From CAWCAW01 sp963793645 (lineage in GTDB: Bacteria > Actinomycetota > Acidimicrobiia > Acidimicrobiales > UBA8190): DNA of 64,000 nucleotides. This document shows, piece by piece, positions 34,900-44,353 of the stretch (the first letter of the stretch is position 1; each line of letters starts with the position of its first letter). A program made the translations under genes and the position numbers. The notes below the pieces were generated by a model, which was not told the DNA's origin, searched no databases, and saw only the letters and a list, made by a program, of their open reading frames with translations. The stretch covers positions 62,001-126,000 of the forward strand of contig CAWCAW010000007.1 in NCBI GenBank assembly GCA_963793645.1. The letters are read 5' to 3'.

Positions 34900-36338
34900 A
34901 TATCGGGCGCCGTCCGCCGAAAGCCGAGGGCGCGCCGGCTGGTCATGTAGAACAGCGCCGAGACTCCGGCCACCGCCGCGATGACGATGTCGCCGGCGCC
35001 CAGCGGCATGGTGTACGCCACCGGCAGCAGCGCGCCGAGCACCCAGATCAACTGCAAGCGCGTCTCGAAGCGGGCAAAGGCGCGACCTTGCGACGCCGAC
35101 GGCACGTAGCGCTGGACGAGGGCGTCGAAGGCCGGTTTGGCGGCGGAACCGGCCACGCCGATCACGAAGGCCAGCAGCGTCTGGATGATGCGGCCGCCCA
35201 CCACCGCACTCAGCACCGCCACGATGGCGACGAGCCACAACGACACGGCCAGCAATTGCGGCTCGCTCAGCACGCGCCTCGCCCGCGGCACGAGCAGCAC
35301 ACCCACGATCGTCCCGATCACCGTGGCACTGAGGACGAGCCCGTACCACCACTCCGGGGCGTGGGCGCGATCAAGCGAAAACGCCAGGAAGAACGTCAGG
35401 AATCCGACCAGACCCTTGAGCACCGACATGGCCGACAGCGCCAAGGTCACTTCGGGATTGGCTGCCACTCCGGGGCCGAGGGCGGCGAGCGGACCGGCGG
35501 GACGGCTCCACGGACGAGGACCACTGGTGCGTTGCGCCGGCACGGCGTGGGCACCTCGAGTCGCTCGCGACCTCCCTCGAATGGGCAGTCGCAGGGCCGC
35601 CACCGTGCCGGCCACGAACACGAGCATGTCGAGGCGCAACACCCACGGGCCCCCGAGAAGTTTCAAGACGGCGATGGCCGGCACGGAGGCGGCGAAGCCC
35701 GCCAGGGCCGCCAGCAAACCCAGATGCGCGTTGCTGGTGGCCAAGATGTCCTGGCCTGCGGCCCGACTCCGAGCGCCCGAAGGTGATGTACCCGCCGCGT
35801 CGAGCGAGCCCGCCTCGAGACCGGCGTTGGTGGTCCCCGCCGGCGAGAAGCCCGCCTCCGAGGCACTGTTTCCCGTCCTTTTCGACTCCGCCAACAGGGG
35901 AACCAGCGCTCCTTTGGTCACCAGGTAGACCTTGGACAGCACCAGCATGGTGAAGGCCTCGGGGAACAACAGAAGGCTCTTCAACGCCCCCGCCATGATC
36001 AGGCACATGACCGCTCGGCAGGCGGCCGAGGTGACCACCATGGCGCGCCGAGCACCCCGGCTTTGATCGATCACGGGCCCGAGGAACGGGGCCACCACGG
36101 CGAAGGGCGCCATGGTGAGAAGGAGGTAGAGGAGCACCTTTCCCTTGGCGGCCTCCGGCGAGATGGAGAAGAACAGCGATCCGGCCAACGACACCGTGAC
36201 AAGGGTGTCCCCGGCAGTGAGAAGAACGTGGACGAGCGCCAAACGCCCGAACGGCGTGCGCTGGTCGAGAAGATCGGCGAACGCGTCGCGCACGAGACGC
36301 CCGATGCGGACCGACGCCGCCCGCCCTCGTCCTGGCAC
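34896..36338 (-). CDS. MFS family transporter
   Basis: 480 residues with about 11-12 hydrophobic helices in two halves joined by a polar, Ser/Gly/Ala-rich loop (about 165-200) and a second loop (about 265-300). Substrate unknown; no drug-resistance signature is clear. VPSASQGRAFARFETRLQ in the second half resembles permeases annotated as MFS of actinobacteria. GTG 36338 lies six bases after TAGGCT, so it is probably leaderless. Confidence 0.8.
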   Translation of the reverse strand: MPGRGRAASVRIGRLVRDAFADLLDQRTPFGRLALVHVLLTAGDTLVTVSLAGSLFFSISPEAAKGKVLLYLLLTMAPFAVVAPFLGPVIDQSRGARRAMVVTSAACRAVMCLIMAGALKSLLLFPEAFTMLVLSKVYLVTKGALVPLLAESKRTGNSASEAGFSPAGTTNAGLEAGSLDAAGTSPSGARSRAAGQDILATSNAHLGLLAALAGFAASVPAIAVLKLLGGPWVLRLDMLVFVAGTVAALRLPIRGRSRATRGAHAVPAQRTSGPRPWSRPAGPLAALGPGVAANPEVTLALSAMSVLKGLVGFLTFFLAFSLDRAHAPEWWYGLVLSATVIGTIVGVLLVPRARRVLSEPQLLAVSLWLVAIVAVLSAVVGGRIIQTLLAFVIGVAGSAAKPAFDALVQRYVPSASQGRAFARFETRLQLIWVLGALLPVAYTMPLGAGDIVIAAVAGVSALFYMTSRRALGFRRTAPDI

Positions 36339-36344
36339 CGGGCC

Positions 36345-36350
36345 AGCCTA
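36345..36350 (-). promoter_or_regulatory. -10 box (TAGGCT), leaderless start of the MFS gene
   Basis: TAGGCT on the minus strand, six bases before GTG 36338. Confidence 0.55.
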
Positions 36351-36441
36351 CGGCCAGCGTGCTGCACTCCAGCCGCCACTACCATGACCACACACGCGCA
36401 CAAGCGGGTCGCGACGTCGGCTCGACGATGGGGAGGACCAC

Positions 36442-36678
36442 ATGAGCGTCACCGCGTACGTGCTCATCCAGACCGAGGTGGGCAAAGCCGCCCACGTTGC
36501 CCAGCAGGTCGGCGCCATCCCCGGCGTCGTGTCAGCCGAGGACGTGACAGGGCCCTATGACGTGATCGTGCGCACCGAGGCCAGCTCCGTCGACGACCTG
36601 GGCCGCATGGTCGTGAGCCAGATCCAGCTCATCGAAGGCATCACGCGCACCGTCACCTGCCCGGTGGTCAACCTCTGA
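36442..36678 (+). CDS. stand-alone Lrp/AsnC ligand-binding (RAM) domain protein
   Basis: 78 residues: only the C-terminal effector-binding domain of Lrp/AsnC regulators, with no DNA-binding domain. The fold is clear from AYVLIQTEVGKAAHVAQQV, PGVVSAEDVTGPYDVIV and IEGITRTVTCPV. Such stand-alone domains bind amino acids and form octamers or modulate full-length relatives. GGAGG precedes ATG 36442 by five bases. It is divergent from the MFS gene. Confidence 0.9.
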   Translation: MSVTAYVLIQTEVGKAAHVAQQVGAIPGVVSAEDVTGPYDVIVRTEASSVDDLGRMVVSQIQLIEGITRTVTCPVVNL

Positions 36679-36679
36679 T

Positions 36680-37825
36680 TCAGTCGATGGCGCCCGCATC
36701 GCGCAGCGTCGCGATCCGCGACTCGTCGACCCCCCAGGCGCCCAGGGCCTCGTCGGTGTTTTGGCCGGCCACCGGCGGCGGCCGCTCGATGACCGACCTG
36801 GTGCGGCTGAAACGGGGCACGGGAGCGGGTTGGATGACGCCTTCCACCTCCACGAACGTCTGCCGGGCCGCCACGTGAGGGTGGGTGTGCGCTTCCCACG
36901 GTGACAGCACGGGAGCACCGCACGCGTCGGTGCCCTCGAAGGCGGCCGTCCATTCATCTCGGGTCTTGGTGCGAAAGACCTCGGCGAAGCGCAGCTTCAT
37001 CTCGGGCCACTTGTCGCGCTCCATCTGACCCGGAAGCTCGGCGTCTTCGAGACCGAGGACCCGCAGCAGCTCGGCATAGAAGTGCGCTTCGATGGCGCCC
37101 ACGCAGAACCACCCGCCATCGGCGGTCTCATACACCTCGTAGAAGTGCGATCCCGTGTCGAGAATGTTGACGCCGTGCTCCTCGCGCCACCACCCCAGTT
37201 GGTGAAAGGCGTACGTCATCGTCATGAGCGATGAGGCCCCGTCCACCATGGCCGCATCGACGACTTGACCCTGGCCCGAGCGCGACGCTTCGAGCAAGGC
37301 GGCCACCATGCCGAAAGCGAGGACCATGCCGCCGCCGCCGAAGTCACCCACCAGATTCAACGGCGGCACGGGGCGTTCCCCGGCGCGGCCGATCGACCAC
37401 AGGGCCCCCGACAAAGCGATGTAGTTGATGTCGTGGCCGGCCATCTGCGCCATAGGCCCGGTCTGCCCCCAGCCCGTCATGCGGCCGTAGACGAGGCGGG
37501 GATTGCGCTCGAGGCACGTATCGGGGCCGAGGCCGAGGCGCTCGGCCACCCCGGGACGCCAGCCCTCCACCAACCCGTCGGCGTCGGCCAACAGATCGAG
37601 CACGAGCGCCACGCCGTCGGGATGCTTGAGATTCACCGCCACCGACGGGCGGCTGCGGTTGAGGATGTCCCAGTGCGGGCCGCTTTTCGCCGGCGTCGGC
37701 GAGCCCGTGGCCCGGTCGACGCGCAGCACATCGGCACCGGCGTCGGCCAGGAGCATGCAGGTGTACGGGCCGGGCCCGATGCCGGCCAGCTCCACGATCT
37801 TGACGCCCTTCAACGGCCCGCTCAT
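36680..37825 (-). CDS. CaiB/BaiF CoA-transferase family III (alpha-methylacyl-CoA racemase-like)
   Basis: 381 residues from ATG 37825 (AGGGG upstream). The family N-terminus LKGVKIVELAGIGPGPYTCM, then ADVLRVDR, SVAVNLKHPDG, and the racemase-like block GRMTGWGQTGPMAQMAGHDIN with the conserved Asp and the family II motif of AMACR/Mcr. It probably epimerises 2-methylacyl-CoAs, though a CoA-transfer role is possible. The ATG overlaps the upstream hydrolase stop (ATGA), so they are co-translated. Confidence 0.88.
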   Translation of the reverse strand: MSGPLKGVKIVELAGIGPGPYTCMLLADAGADVLRVDRATGSPTPAKSGPHWDILNRSRPSVAVNLKHPDGVALVLDLLADADGLVEGWRPGVAERLGLGPDTCLERNPRLVYGRMTGWGQTGPMAQMAGHDINYIALSGALWSIGRAGERPVPPLNLVGDFGGGGMVLAFGMVAALLEASRSGQGQVVDAAMVDGASSLMTMTYAFHQLGWWREEHGVNILDTGSHFYEVYETADGGWFCVGAIEAHFYAELLRVLGLEDAELPGQMERDKWPEMKLRFAEVFRTKTRDEWTAAFEGTDACGAPVLSPWEAHTHPHVAARQTFVEVEGVIQPAPVPRFSRTRSVIERPPPVAGQNTDEALGAWGVDESRIATLRDAGAID

Positions 37826-38727
37826 CGTGTCCCCTTTGTGATGTGTGCCCCCAAACCGGGCTCGGCCCGAGAGGCGTTGGCGGTGACGGCCTCGACCACG
37901 GCGGGCCACAGCGCCGGCGGCAGCTCGTGGCCCATGTCATGGATGATCATCAACTCGGCTCCGGGTATGGCCCCCGCCGTCGCCTTGCCTCCGCTCATGT
38001 CGATGAGGGTATCGGCATCGCCGTGGATGACCAATGTGGGGGCCACGATGCTCGCCAGCGCCTCGGTGCGGTCACCCGAGGCGAAGATGGCCATGAGGTT
38101 GCGGCCGGTGCCCCGGGGTTGCAGGCCACGGTCGAAGAGCCGGCCATAGTGGCGCCGTCGCCAGGCCTGGTCCACCAGGGCCCCCCGGGATCCGAATATG
38201 TCCATGTTGGACAGCTCGGCGTCGACGAAACCGGGGCGATCCTTGGCCGGCGCCCGCACGAGCACCTCGCCGGCCGCCGCGCTGGGCAGGCCCACATCGG
38301 GGGCGCCGGTGGAGCCCATCATCGAGCACAAGCTCTTCACCTTGTCCCGGTGGCGGACCGCCAGGGTCTGGCCGATCATGGCCCCCATGGACGCCCCGAG
38401 CACGTGGGCGGCGGCGATGCCCAGGGCATCGAGCAACCCGGCGGCGTCGTCGGCCAGGTCGTCAAGGGTGTAGGTGGCGGCGTCGCGGTTGGCGGACCGG
38501 CGGGCATCTGGTCGAAAACGAGGGGCATCCACGATGGTGGATTTCCCGGCGTCGCGGTTGTCGTAGCGCACCACCCGGAATCCCTCGGCGCCGAACATGG
38601 CGCACAGGTCCTCGTCCCAGGAGATGAGCTGACCGGCCAGCCCGTGGATCAACAGGAGGGGCGAGCCGGCGGGGTCGCCGAGCTCATCCGCGCAGATCTC
38701 GATGTCCCCTACCGCCACCGGCTGCAT
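37822..38727 (-). CDS. alpha/beta hydrolase
   Basis: 301-residue hydrolase. Oxyanion HGLAGQLISW, nucleophile elbow GASMGA (Ser113), acid region HGDADTLIDM and the terminal His in HDMGHELPP form a complete triad. The RYDNRDAGKST region matches the aclacinomycin methylesterase/lactonase-like branch, but the substrate is unknown. It is translationally coupled to the CoA-transferase, suggesting an acyl-ester or acyl-CoA substrate. Confidence 0.85.
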   Translation of the reverse strand: MQPVAVGDIEICADELGDPAGSPLLLIHGLAGQLISWDEDLCAMFGAEGFRVVRYDNRDAGKSTIVDAPRFRPDARRSANRDAATYTLDDLADDAAGLLDALGIAAAHVLGASMGAMIGQTLAVRHRDKVKSLCSMMGSTGAPDVGLPSAAAGEVLVRAPAKDRPGFVDAELSNMDIFGSRGALVDQAWRRRHYGRLFDRGLQPRGTGRNLMAIFASGDRTEALASIVAPTLVIHGDADTLIDMSGGKATAGAIPGAELMIIHDMGHELPPALWPAVVEAVTANASRAEPGLGAHITKGTR

Positions 38728-38818
38728 CTTCGGATGCTTGCCGTCGTAAGAGGCCAGGTCAAGCTCCTGTACGGACCCTGTCCACGACGCGGCGCCAACG
38801 GCGCGATGCTCTTTCGCC

Positions 38819-39883
38819 GTGCCTGCCGCCAGCCGACCGCCTGCTGCTGCTCCTGTTCACGCCTTCAGCCCCGGTCGCGTGAACCTCATCGGGGACCACA
38901 CCGACTACAACCAAGGCGTCGCGCTGCCTATGGCCATCGACCTGGGCACCGTCGTCACCTTCGCTCCCGATCGCGGCCCCGAGGTGGTCTTCTCGTCGGT
39001 GTGGGACAACGAGCCGGCCAGCGTCGACGTGCACATCCCCAACGACGGGGCCACCATTCGCGCCGTTCAACCGCGCTGGGCTCGCTACGTGGCCGCCATG
39101 GTGGCCGCCATCCGGCCACGCGGCGGCGGGCGCGGCACCTTGGACTCCACCTTGCCGGTGGGGGCCGGGCTGTCCTCATCAGCTTCGCTGGAGGTGGCCG
39201 TGGCGCTGGCGCTGGGCTTCGAGGCCGAGCCCCTCACCATGGCCCGCACGTGCCAGCGAGCCGAATTGGCCGCCACCGGGGTGGCTACCGGGCTCATGGA
39301 CCAGCTGACTGTGGCCGCCGGCGTCGAGGGCTGCGCGTTGCTCATCGATTTCTCCGACCTGACCATGGCGACGGTGCGCATTCCCGAGGGCGTCGAGGTC
39401 CTCGCCGTGCACTCCGGGGCCAAGCGGACCGTGGAGCGCTCCGGCTACGCGGCGCGCCAAGCCGAATGTGAGGCCGCCTCCCACCGGCTGGGGCCCTTGG
39501 GGCTGTTGCACCCCGACGCCATCGTCGGGCTCCCTGATCCCACCTTGCGCCGGCGGGCCCGGCACGTCATCACCGAGTGCGACCGGGTGCGGTGGTGCGC
39601 CTCGGCGTTGCTGGCTGGCGACGTGGTCGAGGCGGGCCGGCTCATGACGGCCAGCCACGCCAGCCTGGCGGGGGACTTCGAGGTCTCCACCCCCGAGCTG
39701 GACCAGCTCGTCGAACATCTCACGTCCATTCCCGGCGTCTACGGCGCCCGCCTCACCGGAGCCGGGTTCGGGGGATGCGTGGTGGCACTGGCCGAGCCGG
39801 GCGCGGTGGACATCGCCGCCCTGCCCACCGCGGCGTGGCGGCTGAAGGCCTCACGCGGGGCCCACATCATCGGGCGGCGCTGA
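38819..39883 (+). CDS. galK: galactokinase
   Basis: 354 residues. It has the GHMP-kinase galactose signature GRVNLIGDHTDYNQGVALP, the phosphate-binding loop LPVGAGLSSSASLEVAVAL, and the third motif RLTGAGFGGCVVAL. It phosphorylates galactose for the Leloir pathway. GalT and GalE are not adjacent. The start is GTG 38819. Confidence 0.92.
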   Translation: MPAASRPPAAAPVHAFSPGRVNLIGDHTDYNQGVALPMAIDLGTVVTFAPDRGPEVVFSSVWDNEPASVDVHIPNDGATIRAVQPRWARYVAAMVAAIRPRGGGRGTLDSTLPVGAGLSSSASLEVAVALALGFEAEPLTMARTCQRAELAATGVATGLMDQLTVAAGVEGCALLIDFSDLTMATVRIPEGVEVLAVHSGAKRTVERSGYAARQAECEAASHRLGPLGLLHPDAIVGLPDPTLRRRARHVITECDRVRWCASALLAGDVVEAGRLMTASHASLAGDFEVSTPELDQLVEHLTSIPGVYGARLTGAGFGGCVVALAEPGAVDIAALPTAAWRLKASRGAHIIGRR

Positions 39884-39884
39884 C

Positions 39885-40688
39885 CTACAGCTGCTCGAGT
39901 AGTTGCGCCTTTTTGGTCTCGAATTCGTCGGTGGAGAGAATGCCGCGTTGGCGCAGCTCGTCCAGCTGGACCAGCCGCTCGGCCACCGTGGGTTGTGACG
40001 GCGGCGCCTGTAGCGGCGGCGGGGGTGGCGGGGCCGACATCGGTGGCGCCACCATGGGCTGCGGCGCCACCGGCTGCTGGCCCGGGGGTCGGGGCACGAC
40101 GGGATGCAGCGCCGTGGGTTGGTCACCGGCGTGCTCCCATATGGCCGGCGTGCCGGTGGGCGGCGTGTGGCGATCGCCGTCGGCACCCGCCACCGCCGGT
40201 GGAGGGCGCCCGTGCAGGGCCGCCACCTGTTCGGTGATGAGGCTCTGCAACGCCTGCGGGTGTCGGACATGGTCGAAGGCCTCGAGCCCGGTCTCGCCGC
40301 CGACTTCGACCACCACATCGCCGTAGCGCAGCACCAAGCCCAGTAAGGACTGGTGGAACGAGAGCTGGTTGATCCGTTCCAGGCGGATCTCCATGCCGCT
40401 GCGACCGAGAACGCCCCGACGACTGATCAATCGAATGGTGGTGAGGATGAGGCTCGTGCTCCGAAAGCGGGCGTAGCGACCCGCCAAAGACAATGCGGCC
40501 ACCACCAACACGGCGAGAAGCGCGTACGACACGCCGACAGGAGCACCGGGAAAAGTGGCCACGATGGCCACCACCAGCGCCACCGCCGCCAGTGCCGCCA
40601 CCAGCGGCCAGCCGAGAAACGACCAGTGCGGGCGCATCTCGACGACCACCTCTTCGCCTTCGGTGAGCAGGCGTTGCGGAAAGGCCAT
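39885..40688 (-). CDS. bacterial PH-domain membrane protein with SHOCT tail
   Basis: 267 residues: two adjacent membrane helices (about 25-70), a bacterial PH (YdbS/bPH2) domain (about 72-150; TTIRLISRRGVLGRSGMEI, YGDVVVEVGGE), a proline/alanine-rich linker, and a C-terminal SHOCT motif (RLVQLDELRQRGILSTDEF). SHOCT segments are thought to mediate oligomerisation. The function is unknown. The 3' end abuts galK with one base between. A TACCCT box sits nine bases before ATG 40688. Confidence 0.85.
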   Translation of the reverse strand: MAFPQRLLTEGEEVVVEMRPHWSFLGWPLVAALAAVALVVAIVATFPGAPVGVSYALLAVLVVAALSLAGRYARFRSTSLILTTIRLISRRGVLGRSGMEIRLERINQLSFHQSLLGLVLRYGDVVVEVGGETGLEAFDHVRHPQALQSLITEQVAALHGRPPPAVAGADGDRHTPPTGTPAIWEHAGDQPTALHPVVPRPPGQQPVAPQPMVAPPMSAPPPPPPLQAPPSQPTVAERLVQLDELRQRGILSTDEFETKKAQLLEQL

Positions 40689-40757
40689 GGCCAGCCCAGG
40701 GTACTGCCGACGGCCCCGCCGCAGGCGCCTACACCCCGCCCGCGTGCCCGCCGAGGA

Positions 40758-41889
40758 TCAGGCGAGCTTGGCGGCGATGGCGCCCGCGCCACGCAGCACG
40801 GTGCCATCCGCGCCCGCCGCGCTGTAGATGATCGCCGGTCGCGCCAACGCCTCGTCGATGGCAGCGTCGAGGAGTTCGATGAACGGCACCGGGGGGTCGA
40901 CCCACAGGTAACGGGCCAGGGAGCCAGGCACGGTGTTGATCTCGTTGACGAACAGGGCGTCGCCATCGGAGAGAAAGTCGATGCGGGCGATGCCGCGTAC
41001 GTCGGTCAGACGGGCGACTTCGGCCGCCATGGCCCGCAGCGCGTCGGACAGCTTGGCGTCGAGGGCGGCGGGAAGTTCCCGGGGAGCGCTCACCATGCCC
41101 TCGCCGCCCACGTACTTGTCTGCGTAGTTGAGAATCTCGGTGGACGCATTCGATTTCAGCGGCCGCTCGATGGCCGACATGGCCAACGTGGGCCACCGCC
41201 GCACACCTACGTTGAGATCGAACAGATCGAGCGCGATACGGCTCGACGACAGCACCGCGTCGCATATGGGGATCGACACGCACCAGATCCTGGGCGCTAC
41301 GCATGTCCTCGACGACCTTGATCCCGATCGACGAACCGCCGAAACGAGGCTTGACGATCAACGGCCCGTCGAAGCCAACGCCTGTCGGCGGCGCTTCGGT
41401 GGCGTCCGCCACCATAAGTAGGCGCGGCAGCTGCGTCAGCCCGGCCGCGCCCACCACGGCGGCAAAAGCGAACTTGTCCATGCCCAACGCCGCACCCGCC
41501 GCGTGCGGACCGGTATAGGCCACGCCGGCGAGGTCGAAGACGCCTTGGAGGGCGCCGTCCTCGCCGGGCCCACCGTGACAGGCGTTCACCACCACATCGA
41601 CGTCGACGGTTTTGCCCCGCCCGAGCCGGCCACCGGTGGCGAACCCGCCTTCTCCGATCACCAGCCGGAGGGGCTCCGCCCCTCGGGGCACGCCATCGAG
41701 GAAGGCAGAGGCCTCCAAGGTGGGGTCGACTCGAAACCACTCCGCCGTCTTCGACCAGTACAGCCCGGTCACGGCTCGACCGGCTCCGACCAGCTCTCGG
41801 GCCGCTTGCAGACCGGTCAGCACGCTCACGTCGTGCTCGGGCGAGGGGCCGCCGAAGCAGACGGCGATCCGGGAGGCGGCGGCTGGCAT
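40758..41889 (-). CDS. ddl: D-alanine-D-alanine ligase-like ATP-grasp protein, frameshifted
   Basis: N-terminal half in one frame from ATG 41889: IAVCFGGPSPEHDVSVLTG, NACHGGPGEDGALQGVFD, GMDKFAFAAVV, PLIVKPRFGGSSIGIKVV. The C-terminal half is in another: LDLFDLNVGVRRWPTLAMSA, IARIDFLSDGDALFVNEINT with PGSLARYLW. The break falls near 41228-41240; one base less gives about 376 residues. The parts together hold all ATP-grasp ligase sites. It lies directly downstream of a membrane-anchored MurF, its expected pathway partner. An enzyme ligating other amino acids is possible. Confidence 0.85.
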
Positions 41890-41894
41890 GGCGG

Positions 41895-43514
41895 TCAAGG
41901 GTAGTGGTCGGGCAGGTCGTTCTCGTAGAGGACGACGTCGCCGGCGCCCAGGTGGTCGCGCACCCACTGCACGGCGTGCTGGCGATCGGCCACGGTGATG
42001 GTGCGCGCCGTGGTGCGCGCCGTGGTGCGCACGGCGTCGTTCGACCCTGCCGGTGGCCCCGTGCCCCGTGCCCCGCGGACCAGCGCGCCGCGATTGGTGC
42101 GTCCCACCACCACCACGTCAGTGGCGATGCGAGAGGCATCGACGGCGAAGCGCTCGTTCTCCTCGGCCTGACGCCTCCCGAGCTCCACCATGCCCGGGGT
42201 CACCACCACGCGCCGCCGGTCGTCGCCCCCCGCCCCCAGCGCACTCAGCGCGTCCAACGCCACGCGCGCGCCGGCCGGATTGGAGTTGTAGGTGTCGTCG
42301 AGGACGATGGTGCCGCTCGGCGCCGTGGCGGCTTCCAGGCGATGCGCCGCACTCGGCAACGACGGCAGCCGACGCGCGATGTCGTCGGGCGCCACGCCCA
42401 GCTGCAACGCTACCGCCACCGCGGCGGCCACGTTGCCCGGGCGCGCCGTAGCGGTAACGCCACGCACCACCTCCCGGCCCCCGATACGTAGGGCCAACCC
42501 GTCGGGGCCCTCGAGCACACTGACATCGGCATCGGGATCGGCAGCCGATACACGCCACACGTGTTTGGCGTCGGCCTCGGCACCATCGGCCAGGGCGGCC
42601 AGACGGGGGTCGTCCACCACAAGAACAACGGCGGGCGCCTTGGTAAGGATCTCCGCCTTGGCATCCACGATGCGGTCCTCGCTGCCAAAACGCTCCAGGT
42701 GCACCGGGCCGATGGCGGTGATGACGGCGATGTCGGGCGTCATCCACGCGCACAGCTCGGCGATCTCTCCGGGCCCGTAGGTGCCCATCTCGGCCACAAA
42801 GACATCTGTGCCCGGGACCAAGTGCTCGTTGACAGCCCTCGACAATCCGGCTCGGTTATTGAAGCTGGCCGGGCTGGCCACCGTCGAACGCGAACCCGAG
42901 AGCAAGTGAGTCACGTACCCCTTGGTGCTGGTCTTGCCATAGGAGCCGGTGATGGCCACCACGGTGGGAGCGATGCGCGCCAGGCGCTCGGCGGCCGCCG
43001 CCACGTGGCGTCGGGCCAGCCGCCCTTCGATGGGAGCCGTCAACGCGCAGGCCAGGTCCACCAAAACGGGAACGGCCAAGGCACCCACCACGGTGGCCAA
43101 GGGAGCCACGCGCCACACCACACCGAAAGCGATGACGACGATCTGCAAGGCGGCCCACACCACCGCCAGGGTGCGCAACCGCCGCGTCCATGCCAGCGCC
43201 GCGCTGCGGCCGCGTACCGACAGACCCAAGGGTCCGGCGCCGACGATGACGACGGGGACGACGCCGGCGACGACCCAGCGAGCCGTCAGCACCGCACCGG
43301 CCACCGCCGCCAGTGCACCGATGGCGTTGAGCGGAATCCGCACCCACCAGCGCACGGCAAAACGCGACACCGAGCCGGCTAGGTAATGCTCACGCTGGGC
43401 GACGCGCAGCCAGCGCACCCCGGCCAGCGCCGAGGCCACGAATCCAAGGGCCACCACCACCCACGTCAGCGCATCGGTGGAGTGATCGAACCACACCGAC
43501 GCCAGCGTCCTCAT
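41895..43514 (-). CDS. murF: membrane-anchored MurF-type Mur ligase
   Basis: 539 residues. The first 180 hold about five hydrophobic helices (LTWVVVALGFVASALAGVRW, IPLNAIGALAAVAGAVLTAR and others), which normal cytosolic MurF lacks. The rest is a Mur ligase: P-loop AITGSYGKTSTKGYV, NNRAGLSRAVNEHL, AEMGTYGPGEIAELC, IGPVHLERFGS and DDTYNSNPAGARVALDAL (MurF-type). MurF adds D-Ala-D-Ala to the UDP-MurNAc-tripeptide; Ddl next door makes that dipeptide. The ATG shares one base with the upstream stop (TGATG). Confidence 0.85.
   Translation of the reverse strand: MRTLASVWFDHSTDALTWVVVALGFVASALAGVRWLRVAQREHYLAGSVSRFAVRWWVRIPLNAIGALAAVAGAVLTARWVVAGVVPVVIVGAGPLGLSVRGRSAALAWTRRLRTLAVVWAALQIVVIAFGVVWRVAPLATVVGALAVPVLVDLACALTAPIEGRLARRHVAAAAERLARIAPTVVAITGSYGKTSTKGYVTHLLSGSRSTVASPASFNNRAGLSRAVNEHLVPGTDVFVAEMGTYGPGEIAELCAWMTPDIAVITAIGPVHLERFGSEDRIVDAKAEILTKAPAVVLVVDDPRLAALADGAEADAKHVWRVSAADPDADVSVLEGPDGLALRIGGREVVRGVTATARPGNVAAAVAVALQLGVAPDDIARRLPSLPSAAHRLEAATAPSGTIVLDDTYNSNPAGARVALDALSALGAGGDDRRRVVVTPGMVELGRRQAEENERFAVDASRIATDVVVVGRTNRGALVRGARGTGPPAGSNDAVRTTARTTARTITVADRQHAVQWVRDHLGAGDVVLYENDLPDHYP
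42001..42030. repeat. 12-bp in-frame tandem repeat inside murF
   Basis: GTGCGCGCCGTG is repeated from 42001 and 42013 and partly from 42025. It encodes RTTARTTARTITV near the C-terminus. The length is a multiple of three, so the frame is kept. Confidence 0.8.
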
Positions 43515-44285
43515 CACGACGCCAGGGCGCGCTCGACGGCCGCCCGCAGTTGGGCGGGGGCAACCAACGGGGTGAGATGGCCTGCTCCCGCACAAATGGT
43601 GAGGCGAGCGCCGGGCACCCGGGCCACCACCGCACGCGCCACCTCGAGCGGTGTCTCGGTGTCGTTGGCACCCCACACCAGCTCCACCGGCCCGCGCAGC
43701 GCGGCGAGGTCGTCGTCGTAGCGTTCGTTGACGCTGCGCACCAAGACGCCGCGCATGACTCCCTGCGCCGCGTCGATAGTCCTCCGAGCCGTAGCGAAGC
43801 CGGGCCCGCTCCAGGCGGTCCTCGCCGACGAGACCGGCGCGCCGCAGCCCTCGCACGGCCCGATAGGCCAACGCCGGGCGGCCCCGGCGGGATCGAGGGA
43901 CGAGCGGCACCGCGCTGAGCACCAGGGCGCGCACGAGGTCGGGGCGCGACGCGGCCAGCCGCACGGCCACCCGGCCACCGAACGAATGGCCCACCACCAC
44001 GACAGGGGCCCCCGAGGCCACCACCGTGTCGCCCGCCTCGTCGAGCAGGGACGCCACCGCGGCCGCATATTGCTCCGATCCCCACGCCTCGGGGGGCGGC
44101 GGCGTCGCCCCGAAGCCGGGGAGGTCGACGGCGAGCACCGGCAACGCCCCACCCGCGGCGGCGGGCCCCAAGGCGCCGGCAAAGTCCTCGTGGCTGCGCA
44201 TCCAGCCGTGCAAGGCGATGACCTGGGCCGGAGCCTCTCCCCACGCCTCGCCGAAAAGCGCGCCTCCGGCGAGCGAACGCAGCAT
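43514..44285 (-). CDS. alpha/beta hydrolase, frameshifted
   Basis: N-terminal part in frame from ATG 44285: VIALHGWMRSHEDFAGAL, VDLPGFGATPPPP, nucleophile VVVGHSFGGRVAVRLA. The C-terminal part is in another frame: GVMRGVLVRSVNERYDDDLA, LVWGANDTETPLEVARA and ICAGAGHLTPLVAPAQL, supplying the acid and His. The break is near 43770-43780; one base less gives about 256 residues with a full triad. Substrate unknown. It is coupled to murF by a TGATG overlap and has a TAGCCT box seven bases before its ATG. Confidence 0.85.
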
Positions 44286-44292
44286 CCGATGC

Positions 44293-44298
44293 AGGCTA
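44293..44298 (-). promoter_or_regulatory. -10 box (TAGCCT), leaderless start of hydrolase-murF-ddl
   Basis: TAGCCT on the minus strand, seven bases before ATG 44285, at the head of the three-gene set. Confidence 0.55.
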
Positions 44299-44341
44299 CG
44301 CCAGGCCCACCACCATCCCCCGCGACGTCACACCCCGCCGG

Positions 44342-44347
44342 TACCTT
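44342..44347 (+). promoter_or_regulatory. -10 box (TACCTT), leaderless start of the helicase gene
   Basis: TACCTT followed by six C residues and GTG 44354. Confidence 0.5.
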
Positions 44348-44353
44348 CCCCCC

